Shown piece after piece: positions 35,639 to 47,510 of a stretch of DNA of 64,000 nt. Both the position numbers and the translations under genes were made by a program. The stretch's first letter is position 1; each line of letters starts with the position of its first letter. The stretch covers positions 207,601 to 271,600 of the forward strand of contig NW_005434631.1 in NCBI RefSeq assembly GCF_000315625.1, given 5' to 3'. The notes under the pieces are model-generated. The model saw only the letters and a program-made list of their open reading frames with translations, ran no database searches and was not told where the DNA came from. Source of the DNA: Guillardia theta CCMP2712. Lineage: Eukaryota; Cryptophyceae; Pyrenomonadales; Geminigeraceae.

Positions 35639-38319
35639 TCAGTTGCAGTCAGCTCTTGACAAGCTCGTCAAGTTGCCCACCTGGTCAGGATGTCCTCGCA
35701 GACCAGAGATGTACTGGAGATGTTTGACGGGCTGACGAAGTTGATAGTCAAGTCATAATGTTCTCCTCCTCCCTCCCAAGTCTCCTCCCTCCCTCCCTCC
35801 CTCCCTCCCTCCCTCCCTCCCTCCCTCCCTCCCTCCCTCCCCCGTCCTCCCCTGCTGCTCTTCTCTCCTCCTCTCCTCCCCCTCCTCACCTTGGTCCCTC
35901 TTTCTCTTGCTGTTTGTGTCACGCCAGACTTGGGCAAATAAACCTGCAGGAATTCAATGTGAGGGGAACGAAGCAAGAGCAGTAGGACACATGAACACAA
36001 GAGTGAGAGTGAGAGTGAGAGAGAGGGAGAGGTGGTGGTGGAGAGGAGGAAGAGGAAGAGGAGGAGGAAGAGGAGGAGAAGGAAGGGACCTGAGTCTCGT
36101 TTTCGCGTCTAAAGTGAGACATGTTCGTCTGAGTGGAGCAGGTCTTCTTGGTGTGCAGGTTTGCAAGCTGCAATGCCTTGCGGCGGAGGGACCACTCGTT
36201 CCAGTCGTACCTGACAAGGAGTAGGAAAATCACGAGAGAGCAATGCAGAGAGAGCAGGAGGGAGAGAGGGAGAGAGTCGAAGAGTGAAGGATGGAGAGTG
36301 AGGGAGTTAGTGAGTGAGTGAGTGAGAGGGAGATAGGGACGGAGGGAGAGGTAGAGGGGGGGAGGGAGGGAGGGAGGGAGGGAGGGAGGGAGGGAGGGGA
36401 GGGAGGGAGGGAGGGAGGGAGGGGGTACNNNNNNNNNNNNNNNNNNNNNNNNNNNNNNNNNNNNNNNNNNNNNNNNNNNNNNNNNNNNNNNNNNNNNNNN
36501 NNNNNNNNNNNNNNNNNNNNNNNNNNNNGAGGAGAGGAGAGGGCATGGGAGGGAGGGGAGGTAGAGGAGTGCAGAGTAATCGCACTTGTACAGGACGTAT
36601 CCCAGCGATGGGTTGCCGGGAAGCAGCAAGTTGTTCCTCTCGACGATCGTGACTGGGCAGAAGCCTCCGAAGTTAACGACGAGGTTTGCGATCTCGGGGT
36701 TGTCTGACCTGACATTGAACAGAGTCATAACAGACTCCTCCCTCCGTCTCCTCCCCTCCCTCCTTTCCTCTTCCTCTCACTTCCTCTTCTTCCTCCATTG
36801 CTGCCCCCATCCTTCCTGTCTCTTACCGGTACACATGAATCGCTTCCGAGGACTCGACATTTAGCGCTGCCTCGATCTTCTCTCCGCTCACTGACTTGCC
36901 CTCCGTCTGACCCTCCCCACCCTCCTCCCCTGCTGAATGCGATGGACTTCCTACCCCCACTGCCTCCTCCCCTGCCTGGCCCTTCCCCTGCGCCTTGCTC
37001 GTGATTCGCTGAGCAGCAAGTCAATCAAAGACAGCAGGTATATCCTCCTCTCCTCCTTCCTCCTCGTCCTCACCTCCACCAGCTCCTCGTTCAGCTGCTT
37101 TACGTAACGCGGCTGAGAGAACTTGAGGAGGTCCTCGAAGATCCCCAGCAGCGCGTGCGTGTGTTGGTCGATCTCCTTGCTCTCCACCCAGAGCTTTGCC
37201 AGGTTCTCGAACAGAGGATAGACCTTCTCCTTGGGCACTGCCGTCTTTCTCCCCACCAGCTCCCTCAGGTCCTCCATGTTCCCGTCGTGCTGCCGCTTCA
37301 GGTCTTTGGACCGGTCGCGCAAGCTCAAGAGCTCCTCCTCGAAGCTCTCCAGGAAGTTCAGGTACTGCCTGCAAGAGATCTGATCAACTCTTCATCTACC
37401 TCCTGCTCCCCACCCTTCCTCCTCTCCTCTCCCGTTCCATTCTCCCCTCCTACCCTTCCTCCCCTCCATGACTCCCCTTTCCTTTTCTTCCTCCCTGGAG
37501 CTGCTCTACACACCTTCTGTTGGTCAGCTCATCCTGCACTCGCTTCAAGGAGGCAACGAGCGTCTCGTCCGCACTAGCCTCCGCTCTCTGCATCATCTCA
37601 ATCGCCATGGCGTACTCCTCCACCACCGCTCTTGCTTCCTCGAGCTCCGCGTCAACCCTGTGGAACAAGTCCTCTATCCTCGTGTGGGACTCGGAGACTT
37701 TGTCGGGCAGGTCGACTCCTCCCTTCCCGATCGACTTGTTGAACAGGCGGATGCCCAGCACGTAGTTGAACAGGTCCTCCATCCTCTCCCGCTTATCTGC
37801 ATACGGTAGGCTCGAGAACGCGTGCAAGTTGGCTCGAGGCAGGACGCTCTCGAGCGCTGCCGCTACCTCCTTCTGGTAGACTTCGCTCTGCGGGTCCTGC
37901 CCTGTCTTGGTGAGCAGCGCAGCGATGATGAGCTTGTGTAGCTGGCCCATGGTCGCCACGTCCTTGGCATGCTGCAACTTTACGGCACAGATGCTCTGCT
38001 CGATGACGGTGTACTTCCTCTTGGAGTCCGCTCGCTCCTTCTCCAGCTCGTCTTGCTTCTCCACGTAGCTCGAGTCGAAGCTCACTTGCAGGCGGAGGGT
38101 CTCGAGAGAGGGGTCGTCCTCCTTGGCGAGCCTCCTCACGGAGAGGGAGACTAGCTCTTCGATGTCGTCTGCGCTCAGGTTCTTGTCCAGTTGGAACCTC
38201 TCTGGACTTTCTAAGATGATCGCCTTGGCCACGAAGGCAGCAAGCATCTCGTTCGCAAGGATCTTCTGCCGACGGCATCGATCCGTGATCTCGTATACAA
38301 TCTTCTGTATCTCGTCCAT
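35639..38319 (-). CDS. CFAP206: CFAP206, cilia- and flagella-associated protein of the radial spoke 2 / C1 apparatus region
   Basis: Exon 1 starts at ATG 38319 and runs to about 37515: IVYEITDRCRRQKILANEML, PSLETLRLQVSFDSSYVEKQ and FNYVLGIRLFNKSIGKGGVD align in order with the family. Next come RELVGRKTAVPKEKVYPLFE and LLSLRDRSKDLKRQ (36990-37370), an exon with VNFGGFCPVTIVERNNLLLP and GNPSLGYVLYK (36585-36690), then after the assembly gap RYDWNEWSLRRKALQLANLH (about 36140-36200) and VYLPKSGVTQTARE (35900-35945). The last exon encodes QYISGLRGHPDQVGNL and stops at 35639. The N run at 36429-36528 falls in the middle and probably hides an exon after GYVLYK (the equivalent of YAFNSKEAA-type sequence is missing). 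CFAP206 docks radial spokes on the axoneme, so the organism builds motile flagella. Introns near 35780 and 36350 are CCTC or GGGA repeats. Confidence 0.87.
35779..35839. repeat. (CTCC)n tract in a CFAP206 intron
   Basis: About 14 CTCC units on the plus strand between the last two CFAP206 exons. The mirror GGGA tract at 36357-36424 abuts the assembly gap. Confidence 0.85.
36429..36528. other. Assembly gap of 100 N
   Basis: A run of exactly 100 N, the conventional length for a scaffold gap of unknown size. It sits in a GGGA-repeat intron of CFAP206. Confidence 0.99.
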
Positions 38320-38837
38320 CCCTGTTTTTCACCTCCACCTGGCACACCAACGTCAGTGGACGATAGATGCGATGCTGAAACCTTGATTCCAGACCACCTC
38401 CTGTCCTGTCCTGTCCTGTCCTGTCCTGTCCTGTCCTGTCCTGTCCTGTCCTGTCCTGTCCTGTCCTCTCCCCTCCCACACCCTTCCCCGCCCCTCCTCT
38501 CTCCTCTCCTTCCCTCCCCTTCCCTCCCCTTCCCTCCCCTCCATTCGTTCCCTCGCCTCCCACTGCATTTCAACGGCTGTGCGGGATCTGAGGTGGGCTT
38601 GACCATGTACCCCACCCCTGAAGGCATTTTATCATAAAACCAGGGGTCATTGCGACTTCGACCCTTCACCCGTCAGAAGTCGTTACGGAAACAGGGGTAT
38701 AGCAAGTGTTTGGCACAAATTCCGAAAAATGAAGCCAGAGTTTCCATTATTTCAAATTTGCATGATAAATTTAAAATCTCCAGGATCCGTTTCATGTTAA
38801 CTTCACCCTATTCGCTTTGTCCGGACCAGCTGACACG
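38320..38837. promoter_or_regulatory. Divergent promoter region, CFAP206 / CX5R phosphatase-like gene
   Basis: 518 bp shared by two divergent genes. Contains the pentamer array, CT-rich DNA and an AT-rich segment just before the ATG at 38838. No further ORF or RNA gene seen. Confidence 0.4.
38399..38467. repeat. (CTGTC)n pentanucleotide array
   Basis: About 13 tandem TGTCC units between CFAP206 and the 38838 gene, followed by C/T-rich DNA to 38550. It lies about 80 bp upstream of the CFAP206 start codon. Confidence 0.9.
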
Positions 38838-41800
38838 ATGGAGGAGGACGAAGATGCGCGATGGGGTGAGGAAGAGGAGGACGAGGCGTCAGGAAGGGGC
38901 ATGCAACACACACCCAGAGAGCTCAGGGGAGGAGGAGCTCCTTCCATGCGGCAGATAGCTGGTTGGGCTCTTGGGAAAGTCATGGGGAAGGGAGGGGGAG
39001 GGTATAGCGAAGAAGAGTCGCTGACAGCATGCCGGGCGGTATCAGAGGAGATCGGTCTCCGGGCAGGTTTCTTTGAGGTTGAGAATGGGAAGAAGGACAG
39101 GAGGAGGAAGAACGGGTTCGATCCTTGCTGCGTCCACGTGTTCTTCGGAGACCTGGACATCCTTGAGGCGATCGTGACTGGTGGTGAGCTGAGCGCTGGG
39201 GCGGCATCCAGGATGGAGAAGTACGGGTGGGATGCGCTGGATCGAGGGGAGGGAGGAGTTTCTCCTCTCCTTCGTGGCGACTTCTCGAGGCTGGTCAACG
39301 TGTCTGCCTACGAGAACGCTGCCCTCCCCAAGCAGTGCTCCGCCTGGGGGTTCTCTACGTCATGGAGCATATCCTTCGAGAACAGCTGGAGGCGCCTCAT
39401 GAACAAGGCGCGAACTCTGCACTCCGAAGGTTCTCTGGTGGACTTCTGCTGGGGACCCGTCGGGGATCTCAAGCCTCATGCAGGGACGCCAGAGGAACTT
39501 CAGAGGAGGAGGGCAGACGGGGTGACGTTGAGTTCGATCCCGATAGACTTCGAGCCCGCCAGGCACGACGATCCGGGATCGAGAGATGGGTGGAGGATGA
39601 AGCTCGGTAGCTGCACGTCGGGAACCTGCTTCCGATCAGCCTCCCGGGAGAGATGTCCTCCTCAGCAGTCCTGGCGCTTCAACGCGATAGCGAACCTTTA
39701 CTATTGCCCCGTGAAGCATGCCGGGAGGGTGGTGCTGAACATAGTTCGGCATGGCGTCGTCGGGTTCTCTCGAGAGCCCTCCGGTCACATCAACAAACAT
39801 CTTGACCTCCTCGTTCGGTTCGTGTTGCAGCAGCAGTGCCTTGCGGGGCTTCCGAACCGAATTGTCTCCGTCAATCTGCTCAGCCACTATAAGGCGAGCG
39901 GCGAGCCGGACATGACGGACAGGCAGCTCCTGGCCTTCCAGGAGATCATCCGCAAGCTCAACGCAAAGCACCTCGGATCGGACGCGAAGGAGGAAGGCGG
40001 ACTGCCCAAGGACCTCCCGATCGTCCAGTACGGTCAACTCCTCCTCCCGGCCAACACCGACCAGTGGGAGATGGGAGCCGACTACAACCGGAGGAAGAAC
40101 GTGGACTGTGCCATCCTCTACTTGCAGTGGGTGTGTGATGATGCTGTGTATGCGATCCGGCGCCTGATGACCAAGTCCGGGTTTGCTGCGATCGGGCCGA
40201 CGGGACCTGGAGGAATCCACCTAGCCAGCATCGTTGCTTCCTCGAAGCCTCACTGGGCTGCCTTGCAAAGGGAGTACACGCAAGTGATCCAGAAGGCACT
40301 GGTGTGCCCCGGCTGTGCGGACAAGGCAGCGATCACGGACTGCATCACGTGCGCTTGCCAGCCGTTGGACCAGTACTTCAAGAGTTTCCTCCTCATTCCA
40401 ATCGTCAGCTCCAGCGACGACCAGGTATGGGAGACCCTCGTCGACTTCCTGCCTGAGTATCTCAAGAAGAGGATCGAGGCACACTGGCGCGGGCTGCGGG
40501 CTGAAGCAGATGCGGACGGGATCAACTCCCGCTCGATGGAGGTTGTCAAGCAGACGGTCTCGCTTGTCCGCAACATCCTGCAGATCCTCTCAACGACGGT
40601 CTGCCTGGTCTACCGCAGGCTCATCAATCTCTCCCCCAAGCGCCTCGTGTCGGAGTTGAGTCCTTCTCCCCAACAGAACCCTTGGGATGCGACCAAGTCT
40701 GACCAGTCCGAGTCCCCGGACGAGAAGAAGTTTTGCGCCCCAGCACCCCCCCAGCACGGGGAGAAGCAGGAGGAGGCGGTGGAGTCGGACATGGAAGATT
40801 CGTTTGAATCGCCTTCGATGAGCAGGTCGCTGCAGGAGGAGAGGATGAGGGAAGTGATGCAGGAGCACCTGCACGAGCTGGAGAGGGCGAGGGTCGCCAT
40901 CAACTCGCTCCGTACGCTGGTGCAGGCCGAGCTGGGTTTCTGGGAGGGAGGGTACATGTCAGACTGCCGGGCGGAGGAGGGCGACCAGTCGCAGAAGAGA
41001 AGGTTCAGCCGGGTCACGTCCATGTCCGCCGCTGCGCTGCTCAACCAGGCGCTCGGGGTGATCGTTATGACCAACTGCAAGAGCGGGCTCGATCGCACTG
41101 GCCTGCTAGTTGGGATGCAGGGCTGCATCTCCTCCCTCTGGACACTCTACCCGCGGCAGCGGTGGGGGCTGCACCTTGCTGCCATCAACTCCCACCTGTT
41201 CCAGGCCCGCAACAGCAGCGGCGACGAGATCTTCGTGCAGCCCTCGACGTGGGACGAGTTCGGGAACGAGCAGGAGAAGTCGCTCTGGGTCAAGTCGATC
41301 TTCAGGGAGCGGACCATGGTGAGGAACCACCGGCTGCAGCAGTTGAACCTTCCCCAGCAGAACAGGGAGGCCAGCGATCGGGAGAGCTACAGCATCGCTC
41401 CCAAGTATCTGCAGAACGCTCCCCTGTCGGACGACTGCCTGCTGTTCGAGGAGTCGACGAGGATGCTCAAGGCTCTCTTCCCCCTCAAGTGCCTCATGAA
41501 GAATTTCATGATCAACTATCTCAGCGAGGCCAACGCTATCATCACCTTCGCCTCCACCGGCGTCAGGTCAGCCGTAGCTCCCTTCTCCCCCCTCCTTCCT
41601 CGCCTTCCCCTCCCTTCCCCCTCCCTCTACCTTTGCTTCCCCTGTGTGTTCCTCCTCTTCCCTCCCCTTCTTTCATCTCTGTCCTCATCTCATCTCCTCC
41701 CCTCCCCTTCCCTCCCTCTGCTTTCCCTCCCCTCCTTCGACCTCCTTCCCTCTCGTCCTCGTTCCCTACGTCGCTACAGCTGAGAGGCAAGGGCAGGGGC

Positions 41801-42271
41801 ATGAAGTACGAAAGCCATCCTCTCCTCGGCGCGCTGATCCCGCGAGATGTCCGCGTGAGCAGCAAGGCGGCGAGCTCGAAATTCTCTTCCGAGCGAGACG
41901 CTCCATACCGCCTCTCCTCCCTCCACTCGAGGTGAGGAGGCGGAGAGGAAAGTAAAGTTAGAGGTGGAACAAGAGAAGGAAGGGAACAAAGTACAAGTAC
42001 AAGGAGGAGGGAGGAGGGAGGAGGGAGCAAGGGAGGGGAGCTAGGTGCCGGGCTGAAAGTGGAGCAGGCAGTACCTCGGGCTGAAGAGCCTTGCCGGAGG
42101 CAAGCTGGCTCAAGACACTCTGACCGATCTCGGAAGGTAGGAAGAAGATGCTTGAATGCGGGTTGGGGGTGGAGGAGATGGTGGTGGTGGCAGAGGAGGA
42201 GGGGAGGAGGAGATGTGAAAGTGTCTGGCAGGCTTCTACTCGTGGATGCCTCGAGGTATCGGAGCAGCTGA
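38838..42271 (+). CDS. Large protein with a CKSGLDRTG phosphatase P-loop, INPP4/SopB-type inositol phosphatase-like
   Basis: Exon 1 (38838-41566) is 2.7 kb without introns; exons 41785-41931, 42068-42136 and 42232-42271 follow in phase. Near residue 750 the sequence VIVMTNCKSGLDRTGLLVGM contains a C-x5-R loop with the C-K-S-x2-D-R-T pattern of inositol polyphosphate 4-phosphatases and the bacterial SopB/IpgD class (Cys codon at 41076). Upstream are WRFNAIANLYYCPVKHAGRV and RIVSVNLLSHYKASGEPDMT, resembling the region before the P-loop in that class, where an asparagine-rich N-x-L motif is typical. The N terminus is acidic (MEEDEDARWGEEEEDEASGR) with no membrane segment. The cysteines CPGCADKAAITDCITCACQP (40300-40360) could bind zinc. 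Phosphoinositide dephosphorylation is inferred from the P-loop alone. I cannot say which phosphate is removed. Confidence 0.66.
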
Positions 42272-42519
42272 AGGAGTTTCGGAGGACGCAAACATCATCT
42301 GCCCTCCTCCTGCTCCTATGTTTTGGTCTCATGTTCCCCCCTCAGTCCTGTTCCGCTCCCTCCGTCTCTCGTTCCTTGCCGCTGATCCCTCCCTCCCCCT
42401 CCCCCTTCCCATCCCCATCCCCATCCCTTTGGATCTGTGAAGCTGCTGTGAAGTGTAAAATGTTGTGACAAGACATCCTGGTCGATCCTGTCTCTTTTAT
42501 CATTCTCTCCTCCTCCCCT

Positions 42520-44888
42520 TCACCCGTCGTGCCTCCTCCTCTCGCTGATCCTCACGAGATTCGCCAGTCGCTCGTCCACCCGCACCAGTCGCTTGCTCAC
42601 CTGTCACCAATTCATCCCTTCCTCCTCCAGCGCCCTTCCCTCCCCCTCCTCCTCTCGCACTTCAACCCGCTTTCCTCTCTCTCCTGCACGATTCCCCCTC
42701 CCCCGCCCCGCACCTCTTCCTCTCTCTCTTCTCTTTCAAATCGCATCAACGCATCCTCACCCCTCCTCCTCCTCCTCCTCCTCCTCCTTCCTCCCTCCCT
42801 CCCTCCCTCCCTCCTCCACCTCTTCGATTTCTCGGATGAGCCGATTCCGAGCTGTTGTAGTCAGTCAAGGCCTTTCAACCAGCCATCCCGCACTCACCTT
42901 CCTCTTGCTCCCTCGTCCTCCTTGGCGACCTGTTCGCCGGCAGCACATACTCAGCCTCGCTCCCACAGAAACCAGGAGCATCTCACGCTGACTTGCGGGG
43001 GGCCATCGACGTCCCTGCCTCTTGTCCCGCTCCTGCAGCAGCTCCTCACTAGAGGTCAGCGCGACCTCCCGCACAGACCTCGGGGGTTCTCCTTGCACAT
43101 GGCCGATGGTCGGCAGCTCCGTACTCCCCTCCGCAGCATCTCCATATCGTTGTAGAGCTCGCGGTACAGCAGCTCCCCCTGTCGGACCCTCTTCCACTCC
43201 CTCTTCAAGCTCAACCTCCTCGAGAGTCTCCCTCCTGCCCCCCCCACCGCTCCCCCCCCTGCCTCAGCCTTGATTCCCCTCCACCAGTGCTGTATAACTC
43301 GAGCAGCGGAGGTGAGGACGCGGAGCTTGAGGTGGTTGTTGTCCGCGCGGCTCATCATGAAATTCTCGTTGTTGTTAAGTCGGATCCCCTGGTTTGCCGT
43401 CGCCGTCACGAACGCGACTGCCACGGGCCCCATCCCCATCGCCATGCACACGGTGAACTTGCCGAAGTCCGTGATGACGACAGTGCCGTAGCCCACCTGC
43501 AGCACAAGCGTCCGCCACCCGTCACTTACTCTCCTCTCCTCCCTTCCCCGCACGCATGCCTACCGTGCAGAATGTCACGTAGATGATCCAGAGCTGATCC
43601 CACAGGTAGACGCTGTGCTCGGTGTAGGCTGGCCCCTCGGCCACGCGAGTCATGTAGCCGATGCTGAGGACGGTGATGCCGATGAAGATGCAGATCACAG
43701 CGATGGCTTGGCGCTTGATCAGAATCTTGACAGCGAGCAGAGAGACGGAGATCCAGCTGTTCTGAATCCACTCTACGATGGTGTAGTCACGTAAAATGTA
43801 GGCAACCTACAGTTGTTATAGTGAGCAACTGCAGACGTTTAAACATGGGCAGCACCTCAAGGTTGAAGTATCGGTACACGACCTGCACATGGCGCCGTCA
43901 CTGGACGTAGCAAGGCTGTTTCCGTTACCTTCATGTGCATCCATTGAAAGATGTGGTAGAAGCGGACGAAGGTGGCTACTGCCAGGATGGAGTCGAGGCG
44001 ATAGTAGATCACCGTCCCGTCCGATTTCACTGCCATATCGTAGTGCACGAAGGGAAGGTTGTGAACGAAGTTGATCAAGAGCTCCAAGGTCAGTCGGAGC
44101 CTTCTGATGATCTTCGGGGAGGAGGAGAATTCGTCCTTCCTAACAGTGGCGGTGGAGGTGGAGGTCTGCATCGAGGCGATCTTTTTCCGAAGGGAGTGCT
44201 GCACCAGCAGCAGGCCAAGGATCACAGCTGTGATCAGGCTCTGCAAGAGCTTTGCATCCTCCCCGAGCGGCTTCGTACACTTTCGAGGGTTTTGCGCCGT
44301 TTGCTCAAGAGCTATCTCCTCCGACAGGCTCGGCAAGTGTGGAATGTAGTCACCCTCGACGCAGAGCTCGTTGATGGCGACCGCTATTAGGATTGACACA
44401 AAGGCGAGCAGCGAAAGGATGCCTTGTCTTCGGTTCATCATGTTCTGAATGTCTCTGATCTTCCTGTGCCTGATAGTCTCTTCTAGCCATATGTGCCTGG
44501 CCTTGGACTGCATTGCAAGCATACATAAGCAGGCATACATTGCAAGCATACATAAGCAGGCATACATTGCAAGCATACATAAGCAGGCATACATCGCAAG
44601 CATACATGACAAGGTGGCAAGCATACATGAGCAGGCATACATGACAAGCATACATGAGAAGGCATACATTGCAAGCATACATGAGCAGGCATACATTGCA
44701 AGCATACATCAGCCCATCAAGTTCGTTGGAAGCGTCAATATCTCCTCACCTTGAACGAGTCTCTCGTGCTGCGCAGGCTCGTGTTTGTTGGTCGAATGTT
44801 GTTCTCAATGACCTTCGTCTTCGACCCTCGCAGGAGAGATTGGACCAAGGAGGGCGTAAACACGAGCTCAGCATGAACGTTCTTCATC
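42520..44888 (-). CDS. SK-type (small-conductance, calmodulin-gated) potassium channel
   Basis: Multi-exon gene with start ATG 44888 (MKNVHAELVFTPSLVQSLLR). After an intron that contains a minisatellite come SKARHIWLEETIRHRKIRDI and the first membrane span (GILSLLAFVSILIAVAINEL), then further spans (SLITAVILGLLLVQHSL; DSILAVATFVRFYHIFQWM; QAIAVICIFIGITVLSIGYM). The pore helix and filter are split by an intron: WDQLWIIYVTFCT joined to VGYGTVVITDFGKF gives T-V-G-Y-G. S6 follows (CMAMGMGPVAVAFVTATANQ), then a CaM-binding-type helix (RVLTSAARVIQHWWRGIKAE), all in SK order. The C terminus has coiled-coil repeats (LTSSEELLQERDK; KRLVRVDERLANLVRISERR) and stops at 42520. SK channels open with cytosolic calcium and repolarise the membrane. 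The position after GYG is Thr rather than the usual Asp. The stop lies 250 bp from the convergent phosphatase gene. Confidence 0.82.
44514..44712. repeat. 27-nt minisatellite at an exon-intron junction of the SK channel gene
   Basis: About seven copies of GCAAGCATACATRAGCAGGCATACAT-type units, three of them near perfect. On the minus strand the array is open in frame with the following exon (MLAMYACLC repeated) and ends at a CAG just before SKARHIW, so it is either intron or a 9-residue coding repeat. Confidence 0.85.
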
Positions 44889-45394
44889 CCTGAAAGAGAG
44901 GACAGGTCGGATGCTTGATCTTACTTCCGTCTATCTTGACGTATCATCATCTTCTGAAATCAAACATGGCATCAGTCAAGCTTGTACGGACAAGTGGGAG
45001 GGGATTTAAAAGCGTGCATCATCGAAAAGAGCATTGTTATGTTCGTCTAAAAGCGTGCATGATCGAAAAGAGCATTGTTATGTTCGTCCAAAGGCGTGCA
45101 TGATCGAAAAGAGCATTGTTATGTCAGTCTTGTCGCTTCTAGTCGTCTCTTGTACCTGCCCTGCATCCTCAGTTCGGAGCTTTTGACATTCCGTTATCAG
45201 ACCGTTACACATGGGTTGCATTCATAGTAGAGCCAACAAAGCGACACTTGTGCAGGGAATGGGCACCTAGGGGGTGGGGTAGTCCTTCACTACCGGTACT
45301 TCAAAGTATATTCCTTTAATGAGAGGAGTGGTGGGTGGGACTAGGAGGGGTGCAAGAAGTTGTCAAGCAAGCTTTGGGGGGCGATTGAGCTACG
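44889..45394. promoter_or_regulatory. Divergent promoter region between SK channel and PH-ankyrin gene
   Basis: Contains a 41-nt direct repeat in three copies (45012-45134) and a GGGGTGGGGTAG/ACCGGTAC motif block (45270-45300) like that in other intergenic regions of the window. No gene seen. Confidence 0.45.
45012..45134. repeat. 41-nt tandem repeat, three copies
   Basis: Units begin GCGTGCATSATCGAAAAGAG at 45012, 45053 and 45094 with almost no divergence. Located in the SK/PH-gene divergent intergenic region. Confidence 0.9.
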
Positions 45395-47457
45395 ATGGCT
45401 GAGAGCGTAATGGCGGAAGGTAACGAAAATGAGAGAAGAAGGGGAGGGAAAGGGAGGGAAAGGGAGGGAAAGGGGAGGGAGGGGAGGAGGAGATAGTTAG
45501 ATTGATCGTTTCTGGTAGGCCGAAAGTTTGGAAGATGGTTCTGGATTAAGAACGAGACTCATGGTCAGTGAGAAAGTTTCCTTCGATTCCTCCGTTGTTC
45601 TGAAGCAGAGATGAAACTCCCAGGATTCTTTGAAAATGCGTACAAGACCAAATGCTACTGTTGGATCGAGAATGGATGTATGTTTGCCTCAGTTGAGAAA
45701 GAGAAGGCAAGCACCTTGCAGACAGTCTTTGCAAGGCACGTGATTGAGACGAATGCTTCTCAGTCGTCCAGCGGCAAGAACGGGTTCCTCACGTTCCAGC
45801 TTGACAAATGGAAGGTGCCACCTTGATCTCGTCCTGTGAGAGAACCCTCTGAGTGAGTTTGGTGGTGGCTCAGGCCAGCTGCTACGACAAGGTCAAATTC
45901 GAGCTGCGCAGCATTTCCGAGGGGCGGGCAGTCAGGTTCAAAGCGCAAAGTCCCGAGGACTGTCAGAAGTGGGTGACGATGTTGATGAAAGTTGGCATCT
46001 TCAAGGTGACGGCATGACTTGCTGCAAACATCTCGAGTCACCCTTCGCAGTCGCCTGAAGTCTTCGGGAGCATCAAGTATGAGACAAGACCGATGGTGAA
46101 ACTCGACCTCCTCCTTCGTTTTCTCAACCTTCCTTCCTGTCTCCTCGCATCCTTCCCCTCCTCCGACTCTGTACATCTCTGTGCATCTCTCCCTCGTGCT
46201 CCCTGATCCTGTATCCTACCCCCTCGTTGTCTCCACTTTCTCCTTCCCCCCCCCCCCCCATCTCTATATACCTCTCTCCCCTCCTTAAAAGTGTATGTCA
46301 AGAGACATCCCACTGATGCAGTGAGAGCAGGAGGAGGAGGACGCCTTTCAGCTCGTTGAGACCGATGGCATGCACTTCAAGACCCTCGAAGTCAGGTTCA
46401 AGTTCGACAGAAAAATCATGCTCGCAGCTGTGAGGCAAAACGGACTCGCCCTGCAGTTTGGGAAGTTCTCAGTGCCCGAAGGAAACATCGTGGACTACAC
46501 GGTAGACCGGGAGGTCGTGCTGCAAGCGATCAGGCAGAACTGCTCGGCCTTCTCGTTCGCGGATGTCTCGCTGCAGGTTGACAGGAGCGTTGTCCTCGCC
46601 ATGTTCGACACAGACATCGCCGACGTGATGATGCTGCTGCGCAACGGCATTTCACCGCTCATGCTGGATGAGGAGGTCATGCTCAAGGCGGGGGAGAGAG
46701 ACGCGCATGCGGTGGAACGCGCGAGGAAGAACTTGTACATCTGTCCCAACGTCAAGGAAGAGAGCCTGTCACCAAAGGAGCTGAAGGACCTTCAAGCTCA
46801 GGTTAGGAGAGGCACTTGTTCGATGTGCCGGGTTGATGTCGTTCTATCCTCTTGTCGCTATCCTCTGTTGCATGCTGGTCCGCGTCCTCCTGTCCTCCTA
46901 CTTGTTCTGCCTTATTCTCCTCCCAGGCTCTTCTCACCAGGCTGACTGAGAACGGCGACCTCGTGTCGTTGAAGAGGTTGCTGGCGATGCAAGTTGACAT
47001 CAACACATGTCCCTATGTAAGTATTCTCCCTGCTCCTCGGGCCCCTCTCTGCCTCCTCTGTCCTGTCATTCTCTCCAATTCCTCCCACTTTCTGCTCTAC
47101 ATGCACATCCTGGTATCTTTGTCTCTAGTCCTTCTTTCACTCCCAACGTTCGCTTCCTTCTCCTTCCTCCCTCTCCTATGCTGCACTCAGGACGCTTGTT
47201 GATCCTGCGCTTTCCACTGATCCTTGTCTGCCACCATCTTCCTTACGTTCACTAGATCGGCTACTCTGCCATGCACGCGGCCGCTGAGTCAGGGAGAGTG
47301 GGGCTGGTGCACTTCTTGCACGAGCAAAAAGCTTCAGTTGAGAGTCAGATGACGGTGAGAGAAGTTTTCGTGCAGATCGTACTTGCTCTCTTTCTCTTCC
47401 TCCTGACCTTCTGCTCAGGGAGGTACCACTCCTCTTATGCTAGCCGCAATGGGTAAA

Positions 47458-47510
<53 letters not shown>

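Noticed and set aside
35919-36728. Open frames running through the N gap
   Set aside because: The translation contains unknown residues from the gap and combines CFAP206 exons with repeat introns.
44514-45134. CRISPR array
   Set aside because: Units are contiguous tandem repeats without unique spacers, and the genome is eukaryotic.
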